Made by a program: the position numbers and the translations under genes | Shown: in pieces, positions 6,972-7,128 of the stretch | Numbering within the stretch: position 1 is the first letter of the stretch | Layout of the letters: each line of letters opens with the position of its first letter | Origin: Betaproteobacteria bacterium | GTDB lineage: Bacteria > Pseudomonadota > Gammaproteobacteria > Burkholderiales > Burkholderiaceae | Length of the DNA stretch: 7,128 nt | Reading direction: 5' to 3' | Assembly (NCBI GenBank): GCA_009921765.1 | Contig: RFXC01000215.1 | Coordinates: 1 to 7,128, forward strand | The notes under the pieces: generated by a model | Seen by the model: only the letters and a program-made list of their open reading frames with translations | What the model was told of the DNA's origin: nothing | Databases searched by the model: none

Positions 6972-7128
6972 GCAACCGCGGGGCCGACCAAGCGGCAGAC
7001 CAAGCGGCAGACCAAGCAGCGGACCGAGCGGCAGACCGAGCGGCAGACCGAGCGGCAGACCGAGCGGCAGACCGAGCGGCAGACCGGGCGGCAGACCGGG
7101 CGGCAGACCGGGCGGCAGACCGGGCGGC
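6968..7128 (+). CDS. N-terminal part of an unidentified protein with a D(Q/R)AA repeat
   Basis: An open frame starts with GTG at 6968, overlapping the purK stop by four bases exactly as purK overlaps purE; GGGA lies 7 bases upstream as a weak ribosome site. It encodes MSNRGA and then tandem Asp-(Gln/Arg)-Ala-Ala units through to the window edge (53 complete codons, no stop). No domain is visible, so the function is not recognised. By established gene order in Betaproteobacteria the gene after purK is often Sua5/YrdC (threonylcarbamoyl-AMP synthase, making the t6A modification of tRNA), which would make this an unusual N-terminal extension. The Ala-rich, alternately charged four-residue period would suit a solvent-exposed helix. 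Within the array, differences between units are mostly silent in this frame, which supports it. Alternatives are an unrelated protein, or a non-coding repeat with the true start beyond it. Confidence 0.5.
   Translation, partial: MSNRGADQAADQAADQAADRAADRAADRAADRAADRAADRAADRAADRAADRA
6986..7128 (+). repeat. 12-bp tandem repeat, at least 12 units, running off the window
   Basis: The unit is GAC-CRR-GCG-GCA. Eleven full units and one of 11 bases occupy 143 bases with no spacer. Units 1-3 (6986-7021) carry CAA, units 4-8 (7022-7081) carry CGA, and units 9-12 (7082-7128) carry CGG. Unit 3 ends GCA-GCG instead of GCG-GCA. All differences are A/G transitions. The 12-base period keeps the reading frame whatever the copy number, and the repeat has no stop codon in any of the six frames. 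The full array length is unknown because it continues past the window end. Confidence 0.97.

Noticed and set aside
6907..7128. Alternative plus-strand frame from ATG at 6907 giving Pro-Ser-Gly-Arg repeats
   Set aside because: It is open, but it starts out of frame inside purK and most unit-to-unit changes would alter the protein, so the GTG frame at 6968 is preferred. It cannot be fully excluded.
6986..7128. CRISPR array
   Set aside because: The units are 12 bases long and directly adjoining, with no spacers between them; this is a simple tandem repeat.

Overview
This is a high-GC stretch of core metabolic genes whose order (gap, pgk, pyk, fba, purC, purE, purK) is the one I know from Betaproteobacteria, especially Burkholderiales. 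The protein sequences agree: a PykA-type pyruvate kinase, a 354-residue class II aldolase of the CbbA/FbaA kind, and a class I PurE. The lineage is inferred from gene order and protein flavour, with no database search.

Layout. Positions 1-363 hold the C-terminal 120 residues of glyceraldehyde-3-phosphate dehydrogenase. After a 3-base gap comes a complete pgk (367-1551). A perfect 13-bp stem (1586-1620) separates pgk from pyk, which lies on the minus strand (1625-3061). A 210-base divergent intergenic region (3062-3271) carries a candidate promoter and an inverted repeat just upstream of fba (3272-4336). After 28 bases the purine genes purC (4365-5264), purE (from a TTG at 5257) and purK (5793-6971) follow as a tightly overlapping run. 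A further reading frame opens with a GTG that overlaps the purK stop (6968) and runs off the window. Apart from its first six codons, all of it that can be seen is a 12-bp tandem repeat.

Function. Gap and Pgk carry out consecutive steps of lower glycolysis or gluconeogenesis, Pyk makes pyruvate, and Fba joins the triose and hexose parts of the pathway. PurK and PurE together convert AIR to CAIR using ATP and bicarbonate, and PurC adds aspartate to give SAICAR. The fba-purC-purE-purK-orf run reads as one operon, with stop-start overlaps at its last three junctions.

Most of the window is ordinary housekeeping DNA with intact active sites, and I see no undescribed multi-gene system in it. The one clearly unusual element is the repeat at the right end: about twelve units encoding Asp-(Gln/Arg)-Ala-Ala in frame, ordered in blocks CAA, then CGA, then CGG, at the very start of a gene coupled to purK. 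By gene order that gene could be the Sua5/YrdC tRNA-modification protein, but no domain of it is visible here.
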